64,000 bases of DNA from Silene latifolia (GCF_048544455.1 NC_133530.1:17723748-17787747), one strand, 5' to 3'; positions 45,410 to 56,353 are shown, counted from the first letter of the stretch. Notes: generated from the sequence alone by a model not told the origin. Made by a program: numbers and translations.

Positions 45410-46851
45410 TTATATCATAGGACTCTTCATGGCACTGTTCAAATTATATGTGACCTTATCATCACCCACTTCCAATGTAATTTTACCGTTCTTGACATCA
45501 ATCAACGCACCCGCGGTGTGTAAAAATGGTCTTCCCAAAATGATTGGGATTTGGGCATCTTCGGCCATGTCAAGAACAATAAAATCAACCGGAATGAAAA
45601 ACTTACCAACCTTAACGGGAACATCCTCCAAAACTCCCAAAGGGCGTTTTATAGAACGGTCCACCATTTGCAATGTGACACTAGTGCATTTTAAGACTCC
45701 CATATTAAGCTTAGCACAAATAGAGTAAGTTATTACACTCACACTAGCACCTAAATCGCATAAAGCTTTATCAATTTGGTAGGTGCCAATTGTGCATGGA
45801 ATAGAAAAGCTACCGGGATCCTTTAACTTAGGAGGGGACTTGTTTTGCAAAAGAGCACTCACCTCGGCGGTGAGAGCTATTGTTTCAACCTCATCAAAAG
45901 TCCTCTTCTTAGTTAAAATATCTTTCATGAACTTAGTGTAAGATGGAATTTGAGTGATTAATTCGGTAAAAGGAACGGTTACCTGAAGATTCTTCACAAC
46001 TTCCACGAACTTACCGAATTGAGAATTCTTTTGATGCTTTGCCAATCTATGAGGGAATGGCACTTTGACTTTTTCCGGAATTTTTGCTTCAACATCTTTC
46101 TTTGGAGGAGCATCCTCCACTTCCTTGACTTTCTCAACAACAACAAGTGGGTCATCCACTTTCTTGGGAACTTCTTCAATTGCCTTATCATTTGGAGAGA
46201 CCTCCAACTCAACAAGTACCTCCTCATCATCTTTGGGCATGGATGGCCCATCATATTTCGTACCACTTCTTAAGGAAATAGCGTTAAGGGTAGCATGTGG
46301 TTGCTCACCTTGAGGGGGTAGTTGACCCGATTTCCTTGAAGAGCTTGATGAGGCCAATTGAGCCATTTGTTGTTCCAACATTTTGATTGCGGCATTTTGA
46401 GTTTGTTCATTCTTTTGGATTTGAGCCAACAATTCCTTTTGCATACGGACTATCAAGCCCTCAAGCTTACCTCCCTCTTGGTTATTTTGTTGGGCATTTT
46501 GTTGAGGAGGTTGAGTTTGTTGGAAATTGTTTTGTGGGGGCCTTTGTTGATTTTGATATCCCGGTGGAGGGATGTATTTTTGTTGTTGAGGAACATAGGC
46601 ATTTTGTTGTGGTGGGGGTTGTGGTTGAGGATTTAGAACATTGTTGCTTCTATAAGACATGTTCGGGTGAAATCTCGAATTTGGGTTATATGTGTTTGAG
46701 AATGTACCCGGTGGATAAACATTTTGTGCATTTTGTCTTAAAGCTAAAAAGGCATTTACCTCTTCAATAGGAGCTTGGCAATGAGCGGCATAGTGACCCG
46801 CACCTCCGCAATCTTCACACACAACGATTTGGCTCGTTGAAGACATGGCAT
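45410..46851 (-). CDS. Athila Gag C-terminal part, zinc knuckle and protease
   Basis: After the CACTA insertion the frame gives the knuckle CEDCGGAGHYAAHC. A long Gln/Pro/Asn-rich linker follows (PQPQPPPQQNAYVPQQQ), with lysine/glutamate-rich stretches. The protease then reads TYQIDKALCDLGASVSVITY, where DLGAS replaces the usual DTGAS/DSGAS, as known in Athila, and VDFIVLDMAEDAQIPIILGRPFLHT. It ends KSPMI and TAA at 45410-45412. The few residues before 46852 in the longer open frame belong to the transposon. Confidence 0.88.
46849..46851. repeat. Target site duplication CAT, left copy (right copy 48780-48782)
   Basis: CAT precedes CACTACTAC at 46852 and follows GTAGTAGTG at 48779. Three bases is the CACTA standard. 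Confidence 0.9.
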
Positions 46852-48779
46852 CACTACTACAGATACAGGCTATAACAATGGTCAAAACCCGTTGTTATAT
46901 AAAAAAGCGGACGTTGTTAAAGCGTCCGTTGTAAAAGGTTTTAACAACGGTTGGTTTTCTTAAGGAAACCGTTGTCAAAAATATTAACAACGGTTTTAAG
47001 TATAAAACCCCGTTGTGGAAAGTGTGACTCAATTTTGGGGGGAAAGTTATAACAACGAGTTGTTTGTAAATAACCGTTGTTGTTTGTTCTTAAAAAATAA
47101 AAAAAAAAATTAAATTAAATATTACTAGCTATAAATATTAAAGCATCCTTTACTAACATATTAAAGCATCCTTTACTAACATTCATTAATTGAAACAACA
47201 TGGCAATGAACCCTAATTTTATCAACAACGAAGAATGGCTTACACAAACGATTGAAGATGATGGGAAGGTTCTCGCCGGGCTTCCCGCCGATCAACACCC
47301 ATTAATCAAAGCATCCCTTGAACATCAACGGAATTATTGGATTAAGAGGCGTGAAGCAGTCCGGCTTGTCAACAAAGCCTCATCATCATCATCATCATCA
47401 TTTTCATACCCTCGTCGGCCTGTTACTCGCAACTTGGTCGCGACCGAGAGATATGTTGAGTTGTACTCTTCCAACCTTATCTCCACATGCAAGTCGTGTC
47501 CTTGCATATATTCAATCTGTTATTGCAAAATATGAAGCCAATGACCCGGAAGTTAGCGGTATACGAGTGGCGTGATTGGTGGCAGGTTGAGAAGCGCTAT
47601 TTACGCTTAAGGGGTTGTTCGCTTATTATACATCTTTTGATTTCGATAATTCTGTAATGTATTTGGTTTAAAATTAAATGAAATGATCATTTTGAAAGTG
47701 TTGAGTTATGCTTGTTTGATTTGCTTCCATTTTTTCAACTCCATAGATCAGTCATCATCAAGATCCGATTATTACCGCCATCATCGTCAATAAGATTTGA
47801 AGCGACATTGAGAGATATGATGATCTTGATTATGGAACAACTTCCTAACATATATATTAATTAAAAAACAACTCAACCCACACATTGCTTAGTATAAATA
47901 CATTGCATTATCTCAACTAACATGCATTTCCATTATCTCAATATATTCTCCAAACCCTAACTGCTAAAACAAACTCCAAATAAATTAACCCTCTCCTTAA
48001 TCTTTCAAAACAAACTCCAAACTCCAACAAAATGAATGATATCATCCTTAAGACTCTTACTATGCTCGATCCGTATTGAAGGACACCAAAGAAGATGGAA
48101 ATGAAATAATTCAAACACATACATGGAAATGAAATAATTAGCAGAGATCTTTGAACGGAACCTAATGGTCGATAAAAACACATACATGGAAATGCAATAA
48201 TTAGAAAAATAAAATAATGACGATGAAACAAACCTGATAATTACAGAACGTACGTAAAGAGACGATGAAATCAACAGTGACGGCGAGAAGATAAAGCGAC
48301 GATGAGAAAGAGAGAAAGAGACGATGAGAAAGTGTGTGTTTTGTGTTTGTGTTTTATTTCTTCTTTGGGTTTGTGTTTGTGTATTAAGGTTTTGTGTTTT
48401 GTGGCTGCAGCAGACTTGTGTTTGTGTGGTTTATAGTATGGAAGGTATTGACAACGGTTATTAAACAACAACCGTTGTGAAATATGTTTTAACAACGGTT
48501 GTAAACAACACCCGTTGTTAAATAAGTTTTAACAACGAGTTTCAAAAATAACCGTTGTGATTACTTTTCACTAACTTTGCGCCAATTTTGCGCCAAATTA
48601 TTAACAACGGTTGTGCATGTGTGACCCGTTGTTAAAACTAATAACAACGGTTTTTATAACCATACCCGTTGTAATTTATTTTAGTAAAATTCGCGCCATA
48701 CATTCTACAACGTCTATTGTGATTTTCGTGAATAATCGTTGTTAAAGGGGCGTTGTAGTTGCCTGGATTTGTAGTAGTG
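46852..48779. mobile_element. Non-autonomous CACTA (En/Spm) transposon
   Basis: The 1928-bp element starts CACTACTACAGATACAGGC and ends with the inverted GCCTGGATTTGTAGTAGTG. These are inverted repeats of 19 bp with two differences, flanked by CAT. Both ends hold many copies of AACAACGG or CCGTTGTT in both orientations (46870-47090 and 48440-48765), the subterminal repeats expected to bind the transposase. No transposase domain is visible, so it would need one supplied elsewhere. It inserted into Athila gag. Confidence 0.93.
47200..47535 (+). other. Small open frame inside the CACTA element
   Basis: The 111-codon frame starts MAMNPNFINNEEWLTQTIEDD with a complex, non-repetitive N-terminus and a serine run (KASSSSSSSFSYP). 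Shortly after, the frame changes. A parallel frame continues with EVRD-like VYEWRDWWQVEKRYL near 47545-47600. It may be a remnant of a captured host gene or of a transposon-encoded protein. I do not recognise it. Confidence 0.35.
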
Positions 48780-48782
48780 CAT

Positions 48783-49815
48783 TGACTTGTTGAATGGAAT
48801 CTCTAGCATCCCTTTCCGCTAATTGTTGTTGGAGCAAAGCAATTTGAGCTAGCAAAACAGAGTTATTAGAGGATTCTTCTTTACCTTTAGATGGCACAAC
48901 TCGAGAATTGACATATTGGGCATCATGAATTGCCATAGATTCGATCGTGGAATGAGCAAGATCGGTGTCAATTTGATCAAACCGCCCATTGTTGGCGGAA
49001 TCAAGAATCCTTCGGGACTCGGCACAACATCCATTGTAGAATGTTATTGCTAGAAACCATTCATCTAGCCCATGATGTGGGCATTGTCTTTGAAGCTCCT
49101 TGTACCTCTCCCAAGTTTCATATAAGCTCTCAAGAGCTTGTTGACGGAATCCGGTGATTTGGCTCCGTAGAGTTTGAGTTTTCTCCGGCGGAAAAAACTT
49201 TTGGTAAAAAGTAAGAGCCAATGTCTCCCAATTGGTGATTTCCAAGGCGGTGCGGTCAAGGCTATTGATCCAAAGCTTAGCCTTGTCCTTCAATGAGAAA
49301 GAGAAAAGTATTTCCCTTATTTGGGCTTGGGTGACGCCCGTTTGCCGGATCATAGAGCAATAGTCACAAAAGTTTTGCACATGCTAATTGGGATCCTCCA
49401 AAGGACTTCCTCCAAATTGCTTCCTCTCCACAAGGCTAATGAAAGCCGGTTTGATCTCGAAGTCCGGCGCGGTGATTTGAGTGGTTGTGATTCCGGCCGG
49501 AAGCATGGCCGCGGTGGGCTTTGAGTGATCGGAAAGCTTCACCATCTTTTTGGTAGTAGATGGTGAATGTGGTGGAGATGTTGAACTTGAAACCTCCTCC
49601 TCTTCAAGAACCTCTAGATCGTCTAAGTACGACTTTCTAGCACTTTCGGCTTGTACGGGAGAAGAGGCTTCTTTCACTTCCTTCCAAAAACGTCGTCTTC
49701 TTCTAAAGGTTTTCTCGGGATCGGAATCCGGTGAAAGCAATTCTCCCTTGCGTGAGGACCTGGGCATAAGACAAAAATTTCTAGAGAAGTGATAAGTAAC
49801 GGTCTCAAGGAACAA
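48783..49815 (-). pseudogene. Athila Gag N-terminal part, one in-frame stop, cut by CACTA
   Basis: The frame from 49815 (more likely start MPRSSRKGE at 49767) runs to a TAG at 49384-49386 after GGSPLEDPN. It continues in the same phase as HVQNFCDYC and the Gag core: FSLKDKAKLWINSLDR, FYQKFFPPEKTQTLR, ERYKELQRQCPHHGLDEWF. It reaches QQVNA at the insertion. With the 1928-bp CACTA plus its 3-bp duplication removed, the remaining distance to the downstream part (46885 phase) is divisible by three. Gag was therefore continuous. Confidence 0.88.
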
Positions 49816-49878
49816 GTGTTCCCCAAGACAAAAGAAAACAAGATAAAAATCGACAATTCAAAAAGCAATAAAACCGTT

Positions 49879-49896
49879 TCCCCGGCAACGGCGCCA
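49879..49896 (-). other. Primer binding site of the Athila element (tRNA-Asp type)
   Basis: The minus strand reads TGGCGCCGTTGCCGGGGA, five bases from the LTR at 49902. It is complementary to the 3' end of tRNA-Asp with CCA. Confidence 0.92.
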
Positions 49897-49901
49897 AAAT
49901 T

Positions 49902-51439
49902 TGATAGGTTTATCGCGTACCTATGCAAAGATAAATTCCCTAGACAACAAATGAATGTAGTAATAGGGGTCGAACACAAGGAAACGGGAATTACGTCGTG
50001 AATTGCTATGGGTGGATTTTTATCAAGGTCGATTACGATTTGGTTTTGGTTTGTTTGGTTTGATGATTAATAAAAATTGCAATGTAAATTATATGATAAA
50101 AGATAGTCTAAAGGGTTCGGGTCACTCATGCAAAGGTAAACATATGAACATGATAAACTTGATACTAATAATCTTGTCAATTACTTAGGCTTAAAGATAC
50201 CCACCTTACGGCATTAGTATCAATCATAGACCGGGTCCTAGAAAAACTCTCGTCCATGACTAGGTCGTCCTACCATACATGCTTAGTCTAATTCAATTCC
50301 GTGCCTCTCGACTTTAGAACGAATAAACAAGTTTTAATCTACGACTACGGCCGATAATCAAAGATTAAGCGTAACAAAGCAAGCATGTGATGGAAGCAAT
50401 TGATCAAAATTATTATAAACTTTATTTAATCATATTATATGTTTGATTTTGCATGGCTCCCCTAGCCTTTAGACTAGAGAATTTAGCTACTCATACTAAG
50501 ATATAAAATGCAAACTAAATTGTAGAGAATATTAAACATGGTTGTATGAATTATATTAATTGGGTGATATAACATATGAAAAGAACAAAGCTAAAGTAAC
50601 AATTATAAAAACTATGTGATAACTAAAGCAATGATGTAAATTGTAAACTTGTAATAAGAAATACCTTAATAAGGAAGACTTGTATGGAAGAATAAATAAC
50701 TAGAACCAAATGATTGAATAACAAATGCTTGAGAATCTCTTGAAATACAAATTGTTGAATGGTTAACTAAAGAATGCTTAAACAACTTAAACTTGAAATG
50801 AAAACTAATGAGAGAAAACTTATAATGCTTGAGGCTTAATGTAGTAAACTTGGACGTAAAATCGGATGCTTAAAACCTAGGAATACCTCTCCCATTTATA
50901 GGAGAGGAGGAGAAAAACGTAAGAACCTACGAGCATGCAACCCCGATCGGGGTTGGGCGGCCCCGATCGGGGTCATATGATCCTCGGTATTTTGCCTTAA
51001 CTCTCCTCTTAATTGCTAAGGTATCCAATGTTTGGTGATTAAATGTGCGATTAATCACCCGGTTAATGTTCTAAATTCCTAGCATCCTAAGCTCTTTTGG
51101 CATCCAATGCTTGCAACCTTGATATGGACCTTCATTTTGGGCTTGACTTTGCATTTGGCTTCATTTGTAATTCCTTACTTCAATCCACTAATCTTCATGC
51201 AAAACCCAAGTAATCTTCACATACTTAGTCCAATATTTAGCCTTGTTTAGCTTAGTGAACTTGGTGTACAAAATCATAGGAAAAAGCCTCTAAATGCTTA
51301 GATTCCTACAAAACCGTAACAAACACAACAATACACCTAGAACACAAAATTAGCTCAAAAATATACTAATTAAAGTATGATAATCAATAAAAACCGAACT
51401 AAAATGAGGGGTAAAAGCATATATAAAATGAACATATCA
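49902..51439 (-). repeat. Right LTR (5' LTR) of the Athila element
   Basis: It is 1538 bp with the same ends. Single-base differences from the left copy were noted near 50087, 50160, 50769, 50894, 50976, 50994 and 51398. Confidence 0.94.
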
Positions 51440-51444
51440 GCCAG

Positions 51445-52138
51445 GGACGCACCCCAAAGAACACAGACAGATACAATCAACAACAACCAACAATTATAAA
51501 ATCCACATCCGTCAAAACACCAATATGATACTTTAACAACAAATCACAATCAACACCAAACCACATTATGTGACTAATACTGAGTAGAGAAACCCTACCT
51601 GGAATGCAAACACAAGCAGACGATCTTATCAACTGTCTCAAAACCTTTCCTCTACGAATCCTCCTCCTATCACATAATCACATAATTACTAACAATACAA
51701 CTAATTACAAAAACCCCCAGTCCCATAAATTAGGGTTTAAACAAAGATAACCAAATACTATAAAATTGGTATGTAGATCTTACCCTTGACGCAAGGATCA
51801 CTACGATGCAGAGAATAATGTATTCCGACCTCTCAAGCTCCGGGATTTGCCAATAACGCGGATGAAGAGAACAACGTAGTTTTAAATCTTCCTTATGTGA
51901 ACTAGGTTTATGAAAAGTGTTTAGGAAAGAAGACGATATAAAATATATACTAATCCGCGTCATTAACAAAACCCGTCAAAATATTACCCGTTAACCGACT
52001 TACTCGATCGAGTACCAAGGCTACTCGATCGAGTACCCTACAGACAGAATACTGTTTCGTAACTCAAAACACCCTTACTCGACAGAGTAAGGCCCATTCG
52101 ATAGAGTACCCAGAGACTCATTAAACCGTAGTATTACA
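51445..52138 (-). repeat. Right LTR of the LARD-like element, second part
   Basis: It resumes with GGACGCACCCC, matches 30803-31538, and ends GTATTACA. It lacks a segment with two of the palindromes present in the left LTR. Confidence 0.88.
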
Positions 52139-52143
52139 TTATG

Positions 52144-52332
52144 TGTATTGAGAGAGAAGATTGAGAGAAAGATTTCTAGAGAGATAAACTATTTGTATAT
52201 TGAATCAATCAAGTAAGTACTACTGATGAGGATATCATCCTTATATAGTATTGACAAACTGACTTAGATAACTAACTATGATTTAGTTAAGTTATAAATA
52301 ACTTATAACTAATTCTTCCTTAGTCTCCAACA
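52144..52332 (-). repeat. Copia 5' LTR, outer 189 bp (split copy)
   Basis: It continues the LTR begun at 30077-30128 and ends CCAACA. A TATATAGT stretch near 52242 may be its promoter. Host-type sequence with a CYP72A remnant begins shortly to the right. Confidence 0.82.
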
Positions 52333-52470
52333 AAGGATTAGTTGAAAACAATGCAATAGTAGAGAAATGGCTTTTGGCCATGCATAAAAAGCACTTTTCG
52401 CCAGGGTTCTCCAACCGTAGTAAATCGGGGCGTTGCCTTAGATCAAGCACTTATGGCTATGGTCATTAGC
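52333..52470. repeat. Diverged repeat, copy 1, between Copia LTR and P450 remnant
   Basis: The stretch TTCTCCAACCGTAGTAAAT to GCTATGGTCATTAGCCATA matches 53580-53665 at roughly three quarters of positions by eye. GCCGTAG-like words nearby (53690-53790) suggest subterminal repeats of a decayed CACTA-type element. Confidence 0.5.
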
Positions 52471-52770
52471 CATACTAGGTCATTTACTAACATCAAGTAT
52501 AGGCAATGCTAACCAACTTAACATAAAGTTAAGTTTAAAAGAAGTGATTGAAGAATGCAAACTATTTTATGTTGCGGGACAACATACACCGTCTTCACTA
52601 TTAATATGGACTCTCATTTTATTGAGCAAACATCAAGATTGGCAAGAACAAGTATGAGAAGAGGTTCTTACCACATTTGGTAATAGTACACCCGACTTCG
52701 ATGGCTTAAACCGTCTTAAAAAAGGTACGTAAATACTTCATACGTCACTAGTAATTCCTAAATGAAACGG
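52471..52770 (+). pseudogene. CYP72A remnant, part of exon 4 and the following intron
   Basis: It closely matches 58707-58980 of the intact gene, reading [17 protein letters not shown] and then HTPSS where the intact gene has DTTSS. A stop appears after DWQEQV, and an extra A just before the donor shifts the frame. The match includes the splice donor GTACGTAA and some intron. The I-helix threonine and aspartate are changed, so no function remains. The left edge is cut by repeat sequence. Confidence 0.9.
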
Positions 52771-54097
52771 AGGGAATAAGTTCTAACTTCAGTTACTATT
52801 TTAACCCTTTAGTAAGATTGTCGATCATAATCGAGCAACATAAGTCTTTTTTTTTGTCACCCATCATGACTTTAACTTTCAAAGGAAAGACGATCGTGGA
52901 TTGTTTTGAAATTAACACTCTAATGATTATGACTGTAAAACATTTAGTTTGTGTGTATTAACAATTTGTTCTAATATTTGACTATATTTTCTGAAATAAG
53001 AATTTGCGACCGCTTTTAGACTGCCCCGAAACTGATCCAAACTAATACGACCCCCACCGATTTGTTTGCGCTATTCATTCTTTCGCGAACATTCTCCCTC
53101 TCTATCTCTTCGGTCTTCATTCTCCACTCTCCCTCATTGTCATCATTGCAAAGTTTGCCTCTCTTAACAATTTAGGTTTACAAAATTGAACGATCAATCA
53201 TTTTGGCGCAAAAATGGACCCCGGTCGAAAATTACAAGCAGAAATCGATCAAGTTATTAAAAATAATAAAGAATGTGTCCATAGCATCGGCAACAAGGTT
53301 TTTGTTTCGGAATTATTTTTTTTATTCGTATTGCTCAAATTTTTCGGAATTAATATTTTTTTTTTTATTTGTAAGTTGTGATTGTTTGATTATGAAGGTG
53401 CAAATGATGAAGTTACCGCAATATCATGATGAAACCAACAACATTGAGGTTATTTAAGCCTTTATTTTAATCTCGTACATTATTCCTTTCTTGATGCTTA
53501 ATATTAACCTTATTACGATTCAATTGGTTACCGCACTGAAATTTTGTTGTTGTCGTTCTCAATGAGAATGATTGTGGTTTGGCCACGGTTCTCCAATCGT
53601 TGTAAATCGAGGCATTGCCTTAGATCAAGCACCTACGGCTACAGTCATTAGCTGTAGCTAAATGTTGCTTTTGGCTATGATTACTAATATAAACCGTAGA
53701 TTTATGTAGATAAAAGGCTTCGGTTGTTTCCTTATAGCCGTAGTAATATGATGATATAAAGCTGCGGCTATATTTGTTAACCGCAGTCGTAAGTAATATT
53801 AGGTTTTTTTTTTTTTTTTTTAAAAAAGCTGGTTATTGTAGAAGCCTATATACTCTGTATTATAGATGCATCATATATTACAATATGCCAATGTCATGAG
53901 TTGCAAATGAAAAGCAATACATTAACCTAGACAATATTCATAATGATGCATGCATTATCCGCTACGATTTCAAAAATAACCATACAAGAGTAATTCTTGT
54001 GCCATTATCCGCTACAATTTCAAAACTAAATCAATAATGATTTTTGTGCCATTACATGATTACTAAAGAAGATTGTCCATAAAGTAAGTAGTTCATA
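52771..54097. other. Intergenic sequence with repeat copy 2
   Basis: No supported gene. The frame 53203-53457 is A/T-rich and contains T runs; it lacks family features. The diverged repeat (copy 2) is at about 53575-53670, followed by GCCGTAG and GCGGCT words to 53790 and a T run at about 53803-53821. Confidence 0.45.
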
Positions 54098-54111
54098 AGT
54101 CTCGAACCTCG
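54098..54111. repeat. Target site duplication of the LINE, left copy (right copy 56340-56353)
   Basis: AGTCTCGAACCTCG, 14 of 14 identical, stands directly before the T run (the poly-A of the minus-strand LINE) and at 56340-56353. Confidence 0.88.
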
Positions 54112-54134
54112 TTTTTTTTTATTAGGTAAGAAAA

Positions 54135-55411
54135 CTAGGTTGATCCTCTAGGGTAGGACCAACCTATTTCATCCTTTCGAATGAGGGAGGTAAGTTGAAG
54201 CCACTGGCTATCAAACCATCTCGAAAAAGTTGGACATGAATGTCCAATAGAAGCCATGAAGTCATCAACCTTGTTGGCTTCACGAAAAGTATGTTTAATT
54301 ATCACTTCATCGAAAAAATGAAGGTCTAATTTCACATCCTTAATAATACTAGAAATTTCCAAGGAATTTGCCAAGTACCTCGAATTGAGTTAATAACACA
54401 TAAACTATCACCCTCCACAATTAACTTTGAGATTCCTAAGTATTTAGCTGCTAAAATACCTTCTTTTAAAGCGAGAGCTTCCGCAACAAGGATACTATTG
54501 GATCCGCACATTTTTGCTCCTAACAAAACGACTTTACCATTGTGATCTTTTATAGAATATCCTAAAGCAGCTTTATTATCTTCTATTCTCGATCCGTCAA
54601 AATTTAGCTTTAAGAAACCGTTTCTAGGTTTTTCCCACCAAAATTCTTCCTTACTAGAGTTGTTTCTAGCTGACTCTTCTATCTCGAGATTGTTGAGATC
54701 CTTAAATCTAGTCACATTCCAGGTCTTAGTGCTATTATTACATAAAGTAATAAGTTTGCTGATACTTAAATTAACATTATTAAAGATAATATCATTTCTA
54801 TGAAACCATGCATTCAACCAAATAAAAATAATCTTAATGAAATCATCTTTTAGAATTAAATCATTGAGATAATTAATTTTCGATAGAAAACTTTGGCTTG
54901 TAATACTATCATAATTTGACAAAAACTCGTTGAAACTGATAATGTTCAGGTCTTGGATGACAGATCCAATCAACGAACATTCGTAAAAGAAATGATCTTT
55001 GTTTTCAATAGGATTGTTGCACAGAACACAATGAGGTGGGACATCAATATGACTCTTGAGAAGTCTACTTTTCGTTGGAAGGCCGTCAACACAGTCTTTC
55101 CAAAGAAAAAATTTCAATTTTGGAGGAATAATCAATTTCCAAATCCACTGAAATTCACATTTGTCAAAAGCTTGATCGAACAAACCTTTCGCTAACCAAG
55201 TTGCTGTTTTGGTAGAGAAAATTCCATCTACGGACAGCCCCCAAATGAGGGTATCTGGAATATCATTATGTAGCAGTGGAATGTTAGTAATCTGATTAAC
55301 AATATTGTTATTCAGTAAACTGGATAATTTACAAACATCCCATTGTTTGTCTGAGGTTATGAAATCTTTAACCAAAAGATTAGGATTACGGTTATTATCA
55401 TCATCAACCAT
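54135..55411 (-). pseudogene. LINE zinc-binding region and RNase H
   Basis: The zf-RVT part is seen as FQWIWKLIIPPKLKFFLWKD, PPHCVLCNNPIENKDHFFYEC (the Cys/His set). RNase H gives LKLNFDGSRIEDNKAALGYS, VAEALALKEGILAAKYLG and LIVEGDSLCVINSI. The end is in a second frame (54374-54135: FFDEVIIKHTFREANKVDDFM), so a shift occurs near 54360. Confidence 0.88.
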
Positions 55412-55601
55412 ACTACTTGTAAGTGGGTGTGAAAAAACCCAATTATCAGACCAAAACTTAATGTTGCTACCATTACCTACCTGTCATCTCAGTCCTTTTC
55501 TAAATAAAGTCCGAAGACTCAAAAGTTTACGTCATTCCCAAGAAGAGACTGAATTAGGCTTATGATCAAAGAGTGAACAATTTTCAAGTATTTTTTAGTT
55601 A

Positions 55602-55838
55602 TCACTTGACCCATATACTTTCCTTATCCATAAGAATTTTCCATAAAAGTTTCATTTGAAGAGCTTTATTAGCTGCTTCAGAAGATTTAATTCCTAAACC
55701 ACCAACCGACTTTGGTAAACAAACTTTATGCCAACCAATCAAATTAGGAGAACGCTGTGAAAGATTCTTGTTCCAAAGAAAGTCTCTATTAATTTTGTCT
55801 AATCTATTATGGATCGATGAAGGAAGGAGGAAGCTCAA
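55602..55838 (-). pseudogene. LINE RT C-terminal part
   Basis: SFLLPSSIHNRLDKINRDFLW, LIGWHKVCLPKSVGGLGIKS and ANKALQMKLLWKIL are the standard thumb-side blocks of plant LINE RT. The frame runs into the zinc-binding part after a break at 55412-55601. Confidence 0.85.
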
Positions 55839-55871
55839 CTTAAGACTTTGTCAAGACTTTATTTAAACTAT

Positions 55872-55942
55872 GATTATTGGTAGTCTTGAGTGAGTCTTGT
55901 CTTAAGACTCACCAAAGTCTTGTCTCAAGACTACCAATAATC
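55872..55942. repeat. Perfect 19-bp hairpin at the LINE inversion junction
   Basis: GATTATTGGTAGTCTTGAG at 55872-55890 is inverted at 55924-55942. Between them TGAGTCTT and AAGACTCA form a further 8-bp stem. It may be a small foldback MITE or filler at the junction. Surrounding AAGTCTTG words (55845-55865) suggest the element is somewhat larger. Confidence 0.75.
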
Positions 55943-55949
55943 TTACCCT

Positions 55950-56339
55950 TAGCTCTAGTGATATTGGTATTAGAATTGGATCCGGGGTGGAGAAAATTCC
56001 TTTTTTCACTTTTGCGGATGACACTATCATTTTGGCTAAAGCCTCTAACCAGAATTGTAGAACTATTAAGTCTATTTTAGATAAATTTTGCACGATTTTC
56101 GGACAATTTGTTAATTTTGACAAATCCACTTTTCAATGCGCTAGAAATATCGAGCGTTCTCTTCGTGAATCCTTTAGAGGCATTCTTCATATGAACGAGG
56201 AAGCTCATTTGGGTAAGTATTTAGGATGTCCTATAATTGATAGCCGAGTGACTAAAAATACTTTCGAGAAGATTATTCAATCTTCTTGCACTCAATTATC
56301 GAAATGGAAAGTGAATTCTTTATCCCGAGCAGGTAGACT
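55950..56339 (+). pseudogene. LINE RT active-site part, inverted
   Basis: The plus strand reads FFTFADDTIILAKAS, with the FADD active site intact, then FCTIFGQFVNFDKSTFQCA, HLGKYLGCPIID and SKWKVNSLSRAGRLV. It stops at the duplication at 56340. It is continuous in LINE coordinates with the minus-strand part at 55838. Confidence 0.88.
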
Positions 56340-56353
56340 AGTCTCGAACCTCG

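Larger units (their letters stand above)
36799..51439 (-). mobile_element. Athila-type Ty3/gypsy element
   Basis: Two 1538-bp LTRs (TGATAGGTTT...CATATCA) bound an element of 14.6 kb, including a 1.9-kb CACTA insertion. Flanks are GCCAA (36794-36798) and GCCAG (51440-51444), a 5-bp duplication with one change. The minus-strand primer site TGGCGCCGTTGCCGGGGA pairs with the 3' end of tRNA-Asp, as known for Athila. Gene order is gag, protease, RT, RNase H, integrase, then an extra ORF in the env position. About seven LTR differences were seen by eye, so the insertion is recent. Confidence 0.93.
30129..52138 (-). mobile_element. Large non-coding LTR retrotransposon (LARD-like), host of the Athila element
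   Basis: The left LTR is 30129-31538. The right LTR is 36123-36798 plus 51445-52138, cut by the Athila insertion. The inside (31539-36122, about 4.6 kb) holds no recognisable gag or pol. The minus-strand primer site TGATATCAGAGC is at 36108-36119 and the purine-rich AAGGAGGGAAGAC is at 31539 onward. The edge sequence GGACGAAGTT...AAGGAGGG next to TGTAATAC resembles Ty3/gypsy Tekay-type elements. I infer a non-autonomous relative of such an element. Confidence 0.85.
54112..56339 (-). mobile_element. LINE (non-LTR) retrotransposon copy with inverted 5' half
   Basis: The 3' half is on the minus strand with its poly-A tail at the left (T run 54112-54120). It carries the end of RT, the zinc-binding region and RNase H. 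The 5' half, carrying the RT active site, lies on the plus strand at about 55950-56339. The whole is flanked by a 14-bp duplication. The inverted half ends at LINE sequence SLSRAGRLV, and the sense half begins just downstream at SFLLPSSIHNRL. This is the pattern left by twin priming. Confidence 0.88.

Noticed and set aside
48271..48495. Minus-strand Lys/His-rich frame near the CACTA right end
   Set aside because: Low-complexity (GTTTGTG repeats) and overlaps subterminal repeats; no support as a gene.
53203..53457. 84-codon frame that might be a small gene
   Set aside because: A/T-rich with T runs, no promoter, intron or family evidence; left as unassigned.
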